Source of the DNA: Caulobacteraceae bacterium
GTDB taxonomy: Bacteria; Pseudomonadota; Alphaproteobacteria; Caulobacterales; Caulobacteraceae
Length of the DNA: 64,000 nucleotides
Assembly: GCA_019695035.1 (NCBI GenBank)
Contig: JAIBAU010000004.1
Coordinates: 1 to 64,000, forward strand
Direction of reading: 5' to 3'
Shown piece by piece: positions 33,988-42,981 of the stretch. The translations under genes were made by a program, and so were the position numbers. Position 1 is the first letter of the stretch, and every line of letters begins with the position of its first letter. The notes beneath the pieces are model-generated. The model did no database searches, had not been told where the DNA came from, and saw only the letters and a program-made list of their open reading frames with translations.

Positions 33988-35100
33988 ATGCGAGCGGCCG
34001 GCTTCCGAATCGACCAGGGTCCGAACGGCCCCGTCCTCGCCCTGTCGGGCGACTGGACCGCCGGCGGCATGGGCGACGCCGGCAAGCGCCTGCTGGCTTC
34101 CATGCGCGGCCAGCCTTTCCGGAACTGGGACATCCGCGACCTGGGCAAGATGGACACGGCCGGCGCCTTCATCCTGCTGATGGCCGGCGGGGGGACGATC
34201 CCGGCGGAGGTATTCGCCGCCCGCCCGGAAACCGCCCGTATCGTCGCGCTCGTCGATTCGGTCGACGAGCGGGCCGAACGGAAGGTGGTCCGTGTCGACC
34301 CGATCGTTCGCACGCTCGAAAAGACCGGCCGCGGGGTGGCCAACTTCGGGTCGGAACTCTACCGCACCCTGGCCTTCAACGGGCACCTTCTCGCGACCGC
34401 CGGCCGCGCCGTCGTCCAACCCAAGCGTATCCGCTGGGCCGCCTGGTTCAGCCAGATTGACCGGGCTGGTCTGGACGCCTTGCCGATCGTTGCCATCACC
34501 ACCTTCTTCATCGGCGCCGTGGTGGCCTTCCTCGCCGCCGACATGCTGCAGCAGTTCGGCGCGGCGGTGTTCGCAGTCGAACTGATCGGCATCTCGGTGC
34601 TGCGCGAGTTCGGCGTCGTGTTGACAGCAGTGCTCCTGGCTGGCCGCTCAGCCTCGTCCTTCGCCGCCGAAATCGGAGCGATGAAGATGAACCAGGAGGT
34701 CGACGCCATGAAGGTTATGGGCGTCGATCCGTTCGACGCGCTGGTGCTGCCGAGACTGGCCGCCCTGGTCATCATGCTGCCGGCCCTGACCCTGGTCGCG
34801 GATCTGTCCGGGCTGTTCGGGGGCGCCATCGTGGCCTGGACCAAGCTGGATCTGTCTCCGGCCTTCTTCCTTCAGCGCATCCAGGAGAACGTCGGCGCCA
34901 TGCAGTTCTGGGTGGGCATGTCCAAGGCCCCCGTGTTCGCCCTCGTGATCGCCGCCATCGGCGCACGTCAGGGCATGGCGGTGGGCGGCGACGTCGAGAG
35001 CCTGGGTGAACGCGTCACCTCGGCCGTGGTGCAGGCGATCTTCGCCATCATCGTCATCGATGCGATCTTCGCGATGATCTACCTCGAGCTCAACATATGA
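33988..35100 (+). CDS. MlaE-type ABC permease with N-terminal STAS domain
   Basis: A 370-residue inner-membrane permease of an MCE lipid transporter. Residues about 1-100 form a STAS-like domain (ALSGDWTAGGMGDAGKRLL, DLGKMDTAGAFILL), fused to the MlaE domain (about 125-370) with VAFLAADMLQQFGAAVFAVELIGI, REFGVVLTAVLLAGRSASSFAAEIG and MKVMGVDPFDALVLPRL. In E. coli the STAS protein MlaB is separate. ATG 33988 follows GAGGGGG. It opens a four-gene overlapping operon. Lipid trafficking between the membranes is the family role, though direction and substrate are not readable. Confidence 0.92.
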   Translation: MRAAGFRIDQGPNGPVLALSGDWTAGGMGDAGKRLLASMRGQPFRNWDIRDLGKMDTAGAFILLMAGGGTIPAEVFAARPETARIVALVDSVDERAERKVVRVDPIVRTLEKTGRGVANFGSELYRTLAFNGHLLATAGRAVVQPKRIRWAAWFSQIDRAGLDALPIVAITTFFIGAVVAFLAADMLQQFGAAVFAVELIGISVLREFGVVLTAVLLAGRSASSFAAEIGAMKMNQEVDAMKVMGVDPFDALVLPRLAALVIMLPALTLVADLSGLFGGAIVAWTKLDLSPAFFLQRIQENVGAMQFWVGMSKAPVFALVIAAIGARQGMAVGGDVESLGERVTSAVVQAIFAIIVIDAIFAMIYLELNI

Positions 35101-35894
35101 TGACGGCGCTGACCCCGGAGGACGACCGGTCGATCCCGCCGATCGAGGTGCGCGGACTGGTCAACGGCTTCGACGGCCGCATCATCCACCAGGACCTCGA
35201 CCTGACGGTGGATCGCGGCAAGGTGCTCGGCATCGTGGGAGGCTCGGGCACCGGCAAGTCCGTCCTGCTCAACTCGATCATCGGCCTTCGCGACCCGGAC
35301 GCCGGCTCGATCCGCCTGTTCGGCAAGGACACCAACGAGATGTCCGAAGACGAGCGGGCCGAGGTCGAGCGCCGCTGGGGCGTGCTGTTCCAGCAAGGGG
35401 CGCTGTTCTCCTCGCTGACCGTCCGCGAAAACGTCGCTTCGCCCCTCATCGAGCACACACGGATTCCCACCGAGATGGCCGACCGGATCGCCGATCTGAA
35501 GATCGCCCTGGTCGGACTGCCGAACGTGGCGGGGGACCTCAAACCGGCCGAGCTCTCCGGCGGCATGCGCAAGCGTGTGGGCCTGGCGCGGGCGTTGGCG
35601 CTCGATCCGGATCTTCTGTTCCTGGACGAGCCGACGGCGGGTCTGGATCCCATCGGGGCGGCGGCCTTCGACGATCTCATCCGATCCCTGGCCGACAACC
35701 TCGGCCTGACGGTCTTCATGATCACTCACGACCTCGATAGCCTGTACGCCATCTGCGACGAAGTCGCGGTGCTGGCGGACAAGAAGGTGGTGGCCAAGGC
35801 CCCGCTTTCGGAACTCGAGAAATCCGACCACCCGTGGATCAAGGAGTACTTCCTGGGTCCGCGCGGCCGCGCCGCGCAGCGAGGAGCGCACTGA
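35097..35894 (+). CDS. MlaF-type ABC ATPase
   Basis: A 265-residue ATPase: Walker A GGSGTGKS at 48-55, Q-loop FQQGALFSSLTV, signature LSGGMRKRVGLARALALDPDLLFLDEPTAGLDP and H-loop MITHDLDSL. The C-terminal tail matches the MlaF handshake helix region. ATG 35097 overlaps the permease stop by 4 bases. It energises the MCE transporter. Confidence 0.94.
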   Translation: MMTALTPEDDRSIPPIEVRGLVNGFDGRIIHQDLDLTVDRGKVLGIVGGSGTGKSVLLNSIIGLRDPDAGSIRLFGKDTNEMSEDERAEVERRWGVLFQQGALFSSLTVRENVASPLIEHTRIPTEMADRIADLKIALVGLPNVAGDLKPAELSGGMRKRVGLARALALDPDLLFLDEPTAGLDPIGAAAFDDLIRSLADNLGLTVFMITHDLDSLYAICDEVAVLADKKVVAKAPLSELEKSDHPWIKEYFLGPRGRAAQRGAH

Positions 35895-36832
35895 TGGAAC
35901 GTAACGCCCACTACGCGGCGATCGGCTTGGCGACCCTGGTCCTGTTCCTGGGCCTGATTCTGTTTGTCGTCTGGCTCGCCCGATTCCAGTTCGCCAAGGA
36001 ATACGATCTCTACGACATCGTCTTCTACGGACCCGTGCGCGGCCTCTCGGAAGGCGGCGAGGTGCACTTCAACGGGATCAAGGTGGGCGAGGTCACGGAT
36101 CTTCAGCTTGACCGCAAGAACCCGAACAAGGTGATCGCGCGCGCGCGGCTGCAGGCCGACGTGCCCATCAAGACCGACAGCCGCGCCATGCTCGAGCCCC
36201 AGGGGATCACGGGCGTGAACTACATCCAGATCACCGCTGGCGGTCCCCGCTCCCCGCTCCTGCGGGCAGGTCTGCCCGATGACGCAGTGCCCGTGATCAT
36301 GAGCCAGCCCAGCCCGTTCTCCGAACTACTGCAGGGTTCCGGCACGGTGCTCGCATCGGCGGTCGAGGCGCTGAACCGTGTGAACCGAGTGCTCTCCGAC
36401 GAAAACATCTCCAACTTCTCGAACACCGTGAAGAACGTCGACGAGATCACCGCCGAGCTGAAGGCCCGCAAGGCCCTGTTCGCCAAGATGGAGGTGGCCA
36501 TCGAGAACGCCGGCAAGGCCGCTGCGGAGTTCGAGGCCCTGTCGCGCTCCGGTCGTAACATGCTGGAGGGCGACGGCGCCCGCGCGCTCAGGAATCTGGA
36601 GCGCGCCTCCAAGGAGCTTGAGGACACCGCCCGTGAGGCCAAGGCGATGATCGCGAACCTGAACGGCCCGACCACCGACTTCGCCAACAACGGCCTGCCG
36701 CAGCTGACCGAAGCGGTGGACTCGCTGCAGCGCACGTCGGAATCCCTCAACCAACTGATCGAGGAAGCGCGGGCCAACCCGCAGGGCCTCGTCGCCAAAC
36801 CGCCCGCCCAGGAAATCGAGGTGCAACCGTGA
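35894..36832 (+). CDS. MCE-domain (MlaD-like) lipid-binding protein
   Basis: A 312-residue inner-membrane-anchored periplasmic protein: one N-terminal membrane helix (about residues 8-30), an MCE domain (about 40-118, FYGPVRGLSEGGEVHFNGIKVGEV) and a long helical/coiled region with repeated Leu/Ala/Asn (about 150-290) likely to form a hexameric tunnel. ATG 35894 overlaps the ATPase stop (TGATG). An upstream in-frame codon within the ATPase gene is rejected. Confidence 0.93.
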   Translation: MERNAHYAAIGLATLVLFLGLILFVVWLARFQFAKEYDLYDIVFYGPVRGLSEGGEVHFNGIKVGEVTDLQLDRKNPNKVIARARLQADVPIKTDSRAMLEPQGITGVNYIQITAGGPRSPLLRAGLPDDAVPVIMSQPSPFSELLQGSGTVLASAVEALNRVNRVLSDENISNFSNTVKNVDEITAELKARKALFAKMEVAIENAGKAAAEFEALSRSGRNMLEGDGARALRNLERASKELEDTAREAKAMIANLNGPTTDFANNGLPQLTEAVDSLQRTSESLNQLIEEARANPQGLVAKPPAQEIEVQP

Positions 36833-37437
36833 AACCGATCGCCAAGGCCTTCACGGCCGGACTCGCCGCCCTCACCCTGACCGGTTGCATCTCGCTGTTT
36901 CCCAAGCAGGAGCCGGCGCGCCTTTATCGCTTCGGGTCGGTTCCCGCCCAGGCCGGCGCGCACGCGCCCGGTTCGGTGAACGTCGCTGTGGCCCCGGTGG
37001 ACTTCAACGCCGCCGCGGCCGGAGACCGTCTGCTGACGGTGACCGGATCAGAAGTCGCCTACATCGCTTCGGCGCGGTGGGCGACGCCGGCGCGGATCCA
37101 GTTCGCGGACGCCCTGGCGGCCGCCTTCGACGGAGCCAGCAACGTCAGCATCGCCGGACGCCGGGAACTGCGCTCCGCCTCCGCCCTGCTCGAAGTGAAC
37201 GTGACCAGCTTCGAGGTCCGCTATCTGCAGGGACAGGGCGCGGCTCCCACCGCCGTGGTCGGCCTCAACGCCACCTTGGTGAAGCTGCCGGAGCGTACGA
37301 TCATCGCCCGGCGGACCTTCGTGCAGCAGCAGCCGGCCAGCGAAAACCGGGTCAGCGCGATCGTAGCGGCGCTGGACGGAGCGAATTCGGCGGCCCTGGG
37401 CGAACTGGTGGCCTGGACCGATCAGAACGCTCGATAG
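36829..37437 (+). CDS. ABC-type transport auxiliary lipoprotein (PqiC/DUF330 type)
   Basis: A 202-residue outer-membrane lipoprotein, lipobox LTGC (Cys20). The N-terminal RLYRFG strand and the C-terminal RTFVQQQPASENRVSAIVAALDGANSAALGELVAWT helix match the ABC_trans_aux family, which receives MCE tunnels such as PqiB. GTG 36829 overlaps the MCE gene stop. It completes the permease-ATPase-MCE-lipoprotein set. Confidence 0.88.
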   Translation: MKPIAKAFTAGLAALTLTGCISLFPKQEPARLYRFGSVPAQAGAHAPGSVNVAVAPVDFNAAAAGDRLLTVTGSEVAYIASARWATPARIQFADALAAAFDGASNVSIAGRRELRSASALLEVNVTSFEVRYLQGQGAAPTAVVGLNATLVKLPERTIIARRTFVQQQPASENRVSAIVAALDGANSAALGELVAWTDQNAR

Positions 37438-37441
37438 GCGC

Positions 37442-38302
37442 TCAGGCTTTCAAGGCGCCGGCGGCTGCCGCCTTCATGCGGCTTTCGGCGTCGGCGCGCC
37501 TCGCCACATGATCGGCCAGAATGGCCGCGATGCGAGCCAGGGCCTGCACGGCCTTCAGCTTGTTTTCCGCGAGGGCTGGAAGGTGGGGTCGAACCTTGTC
37601 ATTTCGTCCGATCCCCAGGAGTTCGCTCCATGATCCCCGCCAGGCCGTGGCGGCCGGACGGACCCCGGCCAGCGCCTCCGAAAGGAAATGATCGGTGTTC
37701 TGGATCACGCGGGACAGGGGCAGCTGCTGGAGGGCGGCCAAGCGAGTGCGCTCCAGGTCCTCCAGGCGCGCACCGAGGCGTTCGGCCGCCGTCTGATCTG
37801 CCGCGCCGCGAGCCTCCGCCAGCCGGGCCCGGCCGGCGTCGAGATAGGCGTCCAGATCGAGGATCAGGGCCCGCGCCTGCTCGTGCAGGCCGTTGAGGGC
37901 GTCGGACTGGCGCCCGATCTTCTGCATTCGGGCTTCCATCTCGCCGGCTGTGCGGTCGAGTTCCGTCGCTGCAGCCTCGAAGGCGCGACGAAAGCGATGC
38001 AACCGGGCGGTACGTCCATTGAACAGGTTGTCGAGACCCCCGCGGGGCTCCAGCTCGTTGGGGTCGAGCGCCTCCAGCCGCGCCTGGACCGCCCTGAGGC
38101 GCTGAACGGCGTCCCCGAGGGGGTCGCTGCGCACCTCCACGAGGAATCGCTCCACGCCCGCCAGGACACCCTTGCGCGCCGGCTCGCCGAAGGAGGCCAG
38201 TTCTCCGGCGTTCTTCAGGTCGAGCTTGTTGCGGATGGCCGCGACGCGGGAGGCGTCCGCCGCCGGCGCGGCGATGCTGCGGCCCAAGGCCCCGACTGAC
38301 AT
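37442..38302 (-). CDS. TelA/KlaA-like toxic anion resistance family protein (short form)
   Basis: A 286-residue helical protein. Its order of motifs follows TelA-like proteins: LDLKNAGELASFGEPARKGVLAGVERFLVEVRS, ALDPNELEPRGGLDNLFNG, an Arg-rich RLHRFRRAFE segment, LDLDAYLDAGRARLAE, and RVIQNTDHFLSEALAGVRPAATAWRGSW near the end. Family members run to about 350-400 residues, so this is short. Tellurite resistance is only the historical name; the actual role of these proteins is unclear. It converges on the lipid transporter operon, 4 bases between the stops. Confidence 0.72.
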   Translation of the reverse strand: MSVGALGRSIAAPAADASRVAAIRNKLDLKNAGELASFGEPARKGVLAGVERFLVEVRSDPLGDAVQRLRAVQARLEALDPNELEPRGGLDNLFNGRTARLHRFRRAFEAAATELDRTAGEMEARMQKIGRQSDALNGLHEQARALILDLDAYLDAGRARLAEARGAADQTAAERLGARLEDLERTRLAALQQLPLSRVIQNTDHFLSEALAGVRPAATAWRGSWSELLGIGRNDKVRPHLPALAENKLKAVQALARIAAILADHVARRADAESRMKAAAAGALKA

Positions 38303-38415
38303 GACGCCCTCCGCCGTCGCCAGGACGGCACTTACCCAACTGGATCAGGGCAATATGGCAAAGAAAACGGCGATTACGAAACCCCGTCGCCGGGGACGCG
38401 AACCGCCGTCCGGGT

Positions 38416-39075
38416 TCAGGCCGCCGTCTTCAGTGCGGGCGAGACGGTGAAGGCCGCCTCGGTCTTGGCCTCGACCTCGTCCAGCGCAACGCCTGGCGCC
38501 AGCTCGATCAGTTCGAGCCCCGAGCCGTCCTTCTTCACGTCGAAGACGCACAGGTCGGTAATGATGCGCTCGACGACGCGCGTTCCCGTGAGGGGCAGGG
38601 TGCAGGCCTTCAGCACCTTGGACTGACCATGCTTGTTGGCGTGCTCCATGACGACCACGACGCGCTTGACGCCCGCCACTAGGTCCATGGCCCCGCCCAT
38701 GCCCTTCACCAGTTTGCCCGGGATCATCCAGTTGGCGATGTCGCCGTTCTCGGCCACCTCCATGGCGCCCAGGATGGACAGATTGATGTGCCCCCCGCGG
38801 ATCATGGCGAAGCTGTCGGCGGACGAGAAATAGCTGGTCTCGTCCAGTTCGGTGATGGTCTGCTTGCCGGCGTTGATCAGGTCGGCGTCCTCCTCACCCG
38901 CGTAGGGGAAGGGACCCATGCCCAGCATGCCGTTCTCGGACTGCAGCGTGACGGTCATCCCCGCCGGGATGTAGTTGGCCACCAGCGTGGGAATGCCGAT
39001 CCCGAGGTTCACGTAGAAGCCGTCCTGAAGTTCCTTGGCGGCGCGCTCGGCGAGTTGGTCGCGAGTCCAGGGCAT
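38416..39075 (-). CDS. scoB: 3-oxoacid CoA-transferase subunit B
   Basis: A 219-residue CoA-transferase beta subunit. The active-site Glu lies in the SENGMLGMGPFPY motif, and ELDETSYFSSADSFAMIRGGHINLSILGAMEV and GAMDLVAGVKRVVVVMEH follow. The start overlaps the subunit A stop (TGATG). Succinyl-CoA:3-ketoacid transferase is the usual assignment; acetoacetate/adipate relatives cannot be excluded. Confidence 0.92.
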   Translation of the reverse strand: MPWTRDQLAERAAKELQDGFYVNLGIGIPTLVANYIPAGMTVTLQSENGMLGMGPFPYAGEEDADLINAGKQTITELDETSYFSSADSFAMIRGGHINLSILGAMEVAENGDIANWMIPGKLVKGMGGAMDLVAGVKRVVVVMEHANKHGQSKVLKACTLPLTGTRVVERIITDLCVFDVKKDGSGLELIELAPGVALDEVEAKTEAAFTVSPALKTAA

Positions 39076-39779
39076 CAGGCGTGTTCCTTCTGGCGGACGG
39101 TGCGTTGTTCGATGCGCTTTTCAAAGGTCGACTGGACGATGCGGTCGACATAGATGCCGGGCGTGTGGATTTGGTCCGCACCCAGCGACCCTACCGGCAC
39201 GATCTCCTCGACCTCGGCGATGCACACCGCGCCCGCGGTGGCCATCATCGGGTTGAAGTTGCGGGCCGTCTTGCGGAACATCAGGTTGCCGCGCGCGTCG
39301 CCCTTCCAGGCTTTCACGATCGAAAGGTCGGCCTTCAGGCCGGTTTCCATCACGTACTGGCGACCGTCGAACTCGCGCACTTCCTTGCCCTCGGCCACCA
39401 GGGTGCCGACGCCGGTGGCGGTGAAGAAGGCGGGGATGCCCGCGCCGCCCGCCCGGATGCGCTCCGCCAGGGTGCCCTGCGGGTTGAACTCAAGCTCCAG
39501 CTCGCCGGCCAGATACTGCCGCTCGAACTCCTTGTTCTCGCCGACGTAGGAGGAGACCATCTTGGCGATCTGGCGCGTCTGCAGCAGCAGTCCCAAGCCA
39601 AAGTCGTCCACGCCCGCGTTGTTCGAGATCACCGTCAGGCCCCTGGTCCCGGCGTCGCGGATCGCGAGGATCAGGTTCTCGGGGATGCCGCACAGCCCGA
39701 AGCCGCCGCTCATCACGGTCATGCCGTCGAAGAGCACGCCCTCCAGCGCCGCGCGCGCGTCGGGATAGACCTTTTGCAT
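39075..39779 (-). CDS. scoA: 3-oxoacid CoA-transferase subunit A
   Basis: A 234-residue alpha subunit: [24 protein letters not shown] carries the oxyanion/CoA glycine loop, followed by [17 protein letters not shown] and [18 protein letters not shown] 39779 ([12 protein letters not shown]) is the family-like start; the upstream extension is not used. It transfers CoA from succinyl-CoA to acetoacetate in ketone-body/PHB use together with subunit B. Confidence 0.92.
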   Translation of the reverse strand: MQKVYPDARAALEGVLFDGMTVMSGGFGLCGIPENLILAIRDAGTRGLTVISNNAGVDDFGLGLLLQTRQIAKMVSSYVGENKEFERQYLAGELELEFNPQGTLAERIRAGGAGIPAFFTATGVGTLVAEGKEVREFDGRQYVMETGLKADLSIVKAWKGDARGNLMFRKTARNFNPMMATAGAVCIAEVEEIVPVGSLGADQIHTPGIYVDRIVQSTFEKRIEQRTVRQKEHA

Positions 39780-39945
39780 CGCCTTACTCGTCTCCTTGGT
39801 GCGGGCCTGTCTCCTAGGTAAAGCCGGCCGCCAAGACAAGGCTGCGCAGCCGCCGGCGGCTTCGCAGAACGCTGTAATCAACTTGTCGGCACGAAACTAC
39901 TTCTAGATGCAATGATGGGTTTGGCTGAACGTGTTTGACGAGTAG

Positions 39946-39968
39946 GATGCGCAGCAGAGGGGCGCATC
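39946..39968. promoter_or_regulatory. Inverted repeat upstream of the phosphorelay operon
   Basis: GATGCGC and GCGCATC (7-bp arms, 9-base spacer) lie 26 bases upstream of the first phosphorelay gene in a 214-base gap. It could be an operator or a leader hairpin. No named motif is recognised and the remainder of the gap shows nothing clear. Confidence 0.35.
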
Positions 39969-39993
39969 TTGGATCGAGTATCGGAGCATCCGG

Positions 39994-40353
39994 GTGGGCA
40001 AGACTGTCTGCGTTATCGAGGACGACGAATTGGTCCGCGCCCGGTTGGGCGACATGCTGCGCGAGGATGGTCATAATGTCTTCGAGGCGGAATCGGCGGA
40101 TCGCGGCATCGACCTGATCCGGGCCGAACGCGCCGATGTGGCGGTGGTCGACATTCTCATGCCGGACCGTGATGGCCTGGAGGCGATCGGCCAGCTGCGG
40201 CGCACGCGCCCGGACCTTCGTATCATCGCCATCTCCGGCGGGGGGCGGGTCGGGCCGGACGTCTACCTCAATCTCGCAAGGCAGGTCGGGGCGGACGCCA
40301 GTCTCACCAAGCCCATCGGACAGGACGACCTGCGGGCCGCGGTCGGGGGATGA
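39994..40353 (+). CDS. Single-domain response regulator (receiver only)
   Basis: A 119-residue CheY-like receiver starting at GTG 39994. Acidic pocket EDD at 9-11, phospho-acceptor Asp53 in VVDILMPDRDG, and the conserved Lys in SLTKPIG near 105. There is no output domain, so it must work by protein contact or phosphotransfer. Its stop overlaps the hybrid kinase start (ATGA). Confidence 0.9.
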   Translation: MGKTVCVIEDDELVRARLGDMLREDGHNVFEAESADRGIDLIRAERADVAVVDILMPDRDGLEAIGQLRRTRPDLRIIAISGGGRVGPDVYLNLARQVGADASLTKPIGQDDLRAAVGG

Positions 40354-42314
40354 GCCTGCCCGCCTGGGGGCTCATCGTCGGCGGGTTGATCCCCGGCCTT
40401 GTCGCGGGAGGGGCCCTGGTCGCCCTGTTTTTGGGCCTTCGGGCCGCCCGTCGCCGCGATCTGGTCGCTGCCCTCCATTCCGAAGCGGCCCGCCATCGCG
40501 CCCTTTTCGAAGCGGCTCCCGAAGGCATCATGACCTTTGACCGGCAGGGGGTGATCACCAACGCCAACCCGGCCGCCCATCGACTCTTCGGGTTCGGCAA
40601 GGGCCGTCTGATCGGCCAGCTGGGCGCCGAGACCCTGGCTCCTCAGGACCGAGAGCGGGCGCTGCAGGCCATGCTGGACCCCGCCAATATCGCCAAGGGT
40701 GGACTGCGGACCGAGTACCGGGGACTGCACGCCAGCGGCGTCACCTTTCCTATGCAGGTCAGTCTCACCTACGCGCCGTCGGGGGAGGACTGGTTCGCCC
40801 TGGTCTTCATCCGCGACATCTCGCGTCAGCGGGACGCCGAGCGGATGAAAGACGAGTTCGTCTCCACCGTCAGCCACGAACTGCGCACGCCCCTGACCTC
40901 GATCGCCGGATCGCTCGGCCTGATCGCGGGGGGCGCGGTGGGGGTGCTGCCGGAAAAGGCCTCGCGCCTGATCGCCATCGCCCAGTCCAATTCGCAGAGG
41001 CTGGTGCGACTGATCAACGACGTTCTCGACATGGAGAAGCTGGCATCCGGCTCGCTGCCCTTCCACATGAGCGAGACGTCGCTCAGGGAAGTCGCCCAGC
41101 GGGCCATCGAGATGACGCGAGGCTACGCCGACCAGCTGGGCGTGGAGCTGGCCCTCAGCGAGCAGTCCGGGGCCTTGCCCGTCCGCGGCGACCCGGATCG
41201 CTTGATACAGGTGGTGACCAATCTCTTGTCCAACGCCGCCAAATACTCGCCGCGGGGCGAGACGGTCACGGTGGCGGTCGAGGGAGACGCCGCGACGGTG
41301 CGTCTCACCGTCAAGGACAAGGGACCCGGCGTTCCCGAGGCCTTTCGTGACCGAATTTTCTCCCGCTTTGCGCAGGCCGACAGCTCCGATGCGCGGGGGA
41401 AGAGCGGCACCGGCCTCGGCTTGTACATAGCCCGCGAGATCGCCGAGCGGCATGGAGGCCGACTCTGGTACGAAACGCCCGCCGCCGGCGGCGCGACCTT
41501 TCATCTGGAACTGCCGGCCCTGGCCGAGGATGCAGGCGGCCGCGTTTCGGCGACGGATCGGATCCTGCTGGTCGAGGACGAGCCTGCCGCAGCCGCTCTG
41601 CTCAGCGCCATCATGGAAGACAACGGTCTCAAGGTGGACGAAGCGGGGACCCTCGCCGACGCCCGGGCCTATCTGCAGAAGTACGGCCGCTACGGCGCCG
41701 TGATTCTGGACCTGCGCCTGCCGGACGGAGACGGCGTCGACCTGGCCAAGGAAATACGCGCCGACCCGGAACTGGCGCGCACCCCCATTGTCGTCGTTTC
41801 CGCCGACGCTCGCCGCGGAAAGGACCCCGAGGTCCGCATGCTGGAAGTGACCGACTGGATGGAGAAGCCGGTCGATCCGGACCGGCTGACCGAGTTGGTT
41901 CGGGCCGCGCTAGCCAGGGTCGACGCGCCGCCACGGCTGATCCTGCACATCGATGATGACCGTGATATCCGCGAGGTCGTCGCCACGGCGCTGTCGGACT
42001 GGGGCGAGGTCGTGTCCGTCGACGGGCTGGACGAGGCGCGCGAGGTGATCGCCCGCAAGCCGCCCGACCTCATCGTGCTGGACCTGGAGCTGGCGGACGG
42101 CGACGGAGCCGAACTGCTGGACGAACTGGGCTTGTGGGGCGAACCGCCGCCGGTGATCGTCTTCACCGCCCAGGACACGACGCGTGACCTTGGCGCACCG
42201 GTCGCGCAGGTTCTGATCAAGTCCCGCACTCCGCTGCAGGACCTGGTCGCGGCGGTCAGCAGTCAGCTTGCTCCGCCTGAGCGCGCATCGCCGACGCGCG
42301 GGGAGGGGACATGA
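40350..42314 (+). CDS. PAS hybrid histidine kinase with two receiver domains
   Basis: A 654-residue kinase. An N-terminal membrane helix (about 5-28) precedes a PAS domain (about 45-160), a HisKA box STVSHELRTPLTSIAG with His176, a HATPase domain (about 285-395) with NLLSNAAKYSPRGE, DKGPGVP and GTGLGLYI, then two receivers: REC1 (about 407-520, LLVEDEP, VILDLRLPDGDG) and REC2 (about 528-645, HIDDDRD, IVLDLELADGDG). A near-absent sensory exterior suggests a cytosolic or redox/ligand signal through PAS. It overlaps genes on both sides by 4 bases. Confidence 0.93.
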   Translation: MSLPAWGLIVGGLIPGLVAGGALVALFLGLRAARRRDLVAALHSEAARHRALFEAAPEGIMTFDRQGVITNANPAAHRLFGFGKGRLIGQLGAETLAPQDRERALQAMLDPANIAKGGLRTEYRGLHASGVTFPMQVSLTYAPSGEDWFALVFIRDISRQRDAERMKDEFVSTVSHELRTPLTSIAGSLGLIAGGAVGVLPEKASRLIAIAQSNSQRLVRLINDVLDMEKLASGSLPFHMSETSLREVAQRAIEMTRGYADQLGVELALSEQSGALPVRGDPDRLIQVVTNLLSNAAKYSPRGETVTVAVEGDAATVRLTVKDKGPGVPEAFRDRIFSRFAQADSSDARGKSGTGLGLYIAREIAERHGGRLWYETPAAGGATFHLELPALAEDAGGRVSATDRILLVEDEPAAAALLSAIMEDNGLKVDEAGTLADARAYLQKYGRYGAVILDLRLPDGDGVDLAKEIRADPELARTPIVVVSADARRGKDPEVRMLEVTDWMEKPVDPDRLTELVRAALARVDAPPRLILHIDDDRDIREVVATALSDWGEVVSVDGLDEAREVIARKPPDLIVLDLELADGDGAELLDELGLWGEPPPVIVFTAQDTTRDLGAPVAQVLIKSRTPLQDLVAAVSSQLAPPERASPTRGEGT

Positions 42315-42691
42315 GTGTGCTGAAGGTCCTCTATGTCGACGACGAACCGGACATCCGCGAAGTCGCGGCCATGGCGCTTGAACTGGACGGCTCCATAGAG
42401 GCGCGGCAGGCGGGCTCGGGCCGCGAAGCCATGCAGATTCTCGACGAGGGGTTCGATCCGGACGCCGTCCTGCTGGACGTGATGATGCCGGGCAAGGACG
42501 GACCGGCCGTCCTGGCGGAACTGCGGTCGCGGGGATTTCGTCGCCCCGTCATTTTCATCACCGCACGCGCCCAGGCTCACGAACTGGCGCACTACCTGGC
42601 CATCGGCGCGGCGGGGGTGATCACCAAGCCGTTCGATCCCATGACCCTGGCGTTGGAACTGCGCGCCGTCCTCGCACGGGCGGGGCGATGA
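42311..42691 (+). CDS. Single-domain response regulator (second)
   Basis: A 126-residue receiver: acidic pocket DDE at 10-12, Asp56 in VLLDVMMPGKDG, Thr/Ala switch in FITARAQ and Lys in VITKPFDP. No output domain. It starts ATG 42311 behind GGGAGGGG and its end overlaps the Hpt gene (ATGA at 42688-42691). Confidence 0.9.
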   Translation: MSVLKVLYVDDEPDIREVAAMALELDGSIEARQAGSGREAMQILDEGFDPDAVLLDVMMPGKDGPAVLAELRSRGFRRPVIFITARAQAHELAHYLAIGAAGVITKPFDPMTLALELRAVLARAGR

Positions 42692-42981
42692 GCGGGTTCG
42701 ACGAGCGCTACCAGGCCCTGCGCACCCGCTTCGTCGAGCGCTCACGGGCGGACCTTCCGGTGCTGCTCGCAGCGGCGGCGGAGCCCGCAGGTGATGTCCC
42801 CGCGCTGCGCATGGTGGTGCATCGTATGAGCGGGGCCGCCGGGACCTTCGGATTTCCCGAGATCAGTCGGCTGGCCGGCGAGGTCGACGACCAGTTGATC
42901 GAGACCGGTAGAGTGGACCTTGACGTACTGCTCGCCCTGACGCGAGCCGTCGAAGGCCTGACTTCGGGCGGCCAGATCTAG
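42688..42981 (+). CDS. Histidine phosphotransfer (Hpt) domain protein
   Basis: A 97-residue helical protein. The HPt signature HRMSGAAGTFGF carries the phosphorylatable His45, followed by EISRLAGEVDDQLIETG. With the hybrid kinase and the receiver proteins it completes a His-Asp-His-Asp chain. Its stop shares CTAG with the convergent outer-membrane protein. Confidence 0.88.
   Translation: MSGFDERYQALRTRFVERSRADLPVLLAAAAEPAGDVPALRMVVHRMSGAAGTFGFPEISRLAGEVDDQLIETGRVDLDVLLALTRAVEGLTSGGQI

Noticed and set aside
38355-38450. 31-codon plus-strand frame starting MAKKTAITKPRRRGRE
   Set aside because: It has a weak AGGG upstream and a basic start, but it overlaps the end of scoB antisense by 35 bases and has no recognisable family. 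It could be a small peptide, but the evidence is insufficient.
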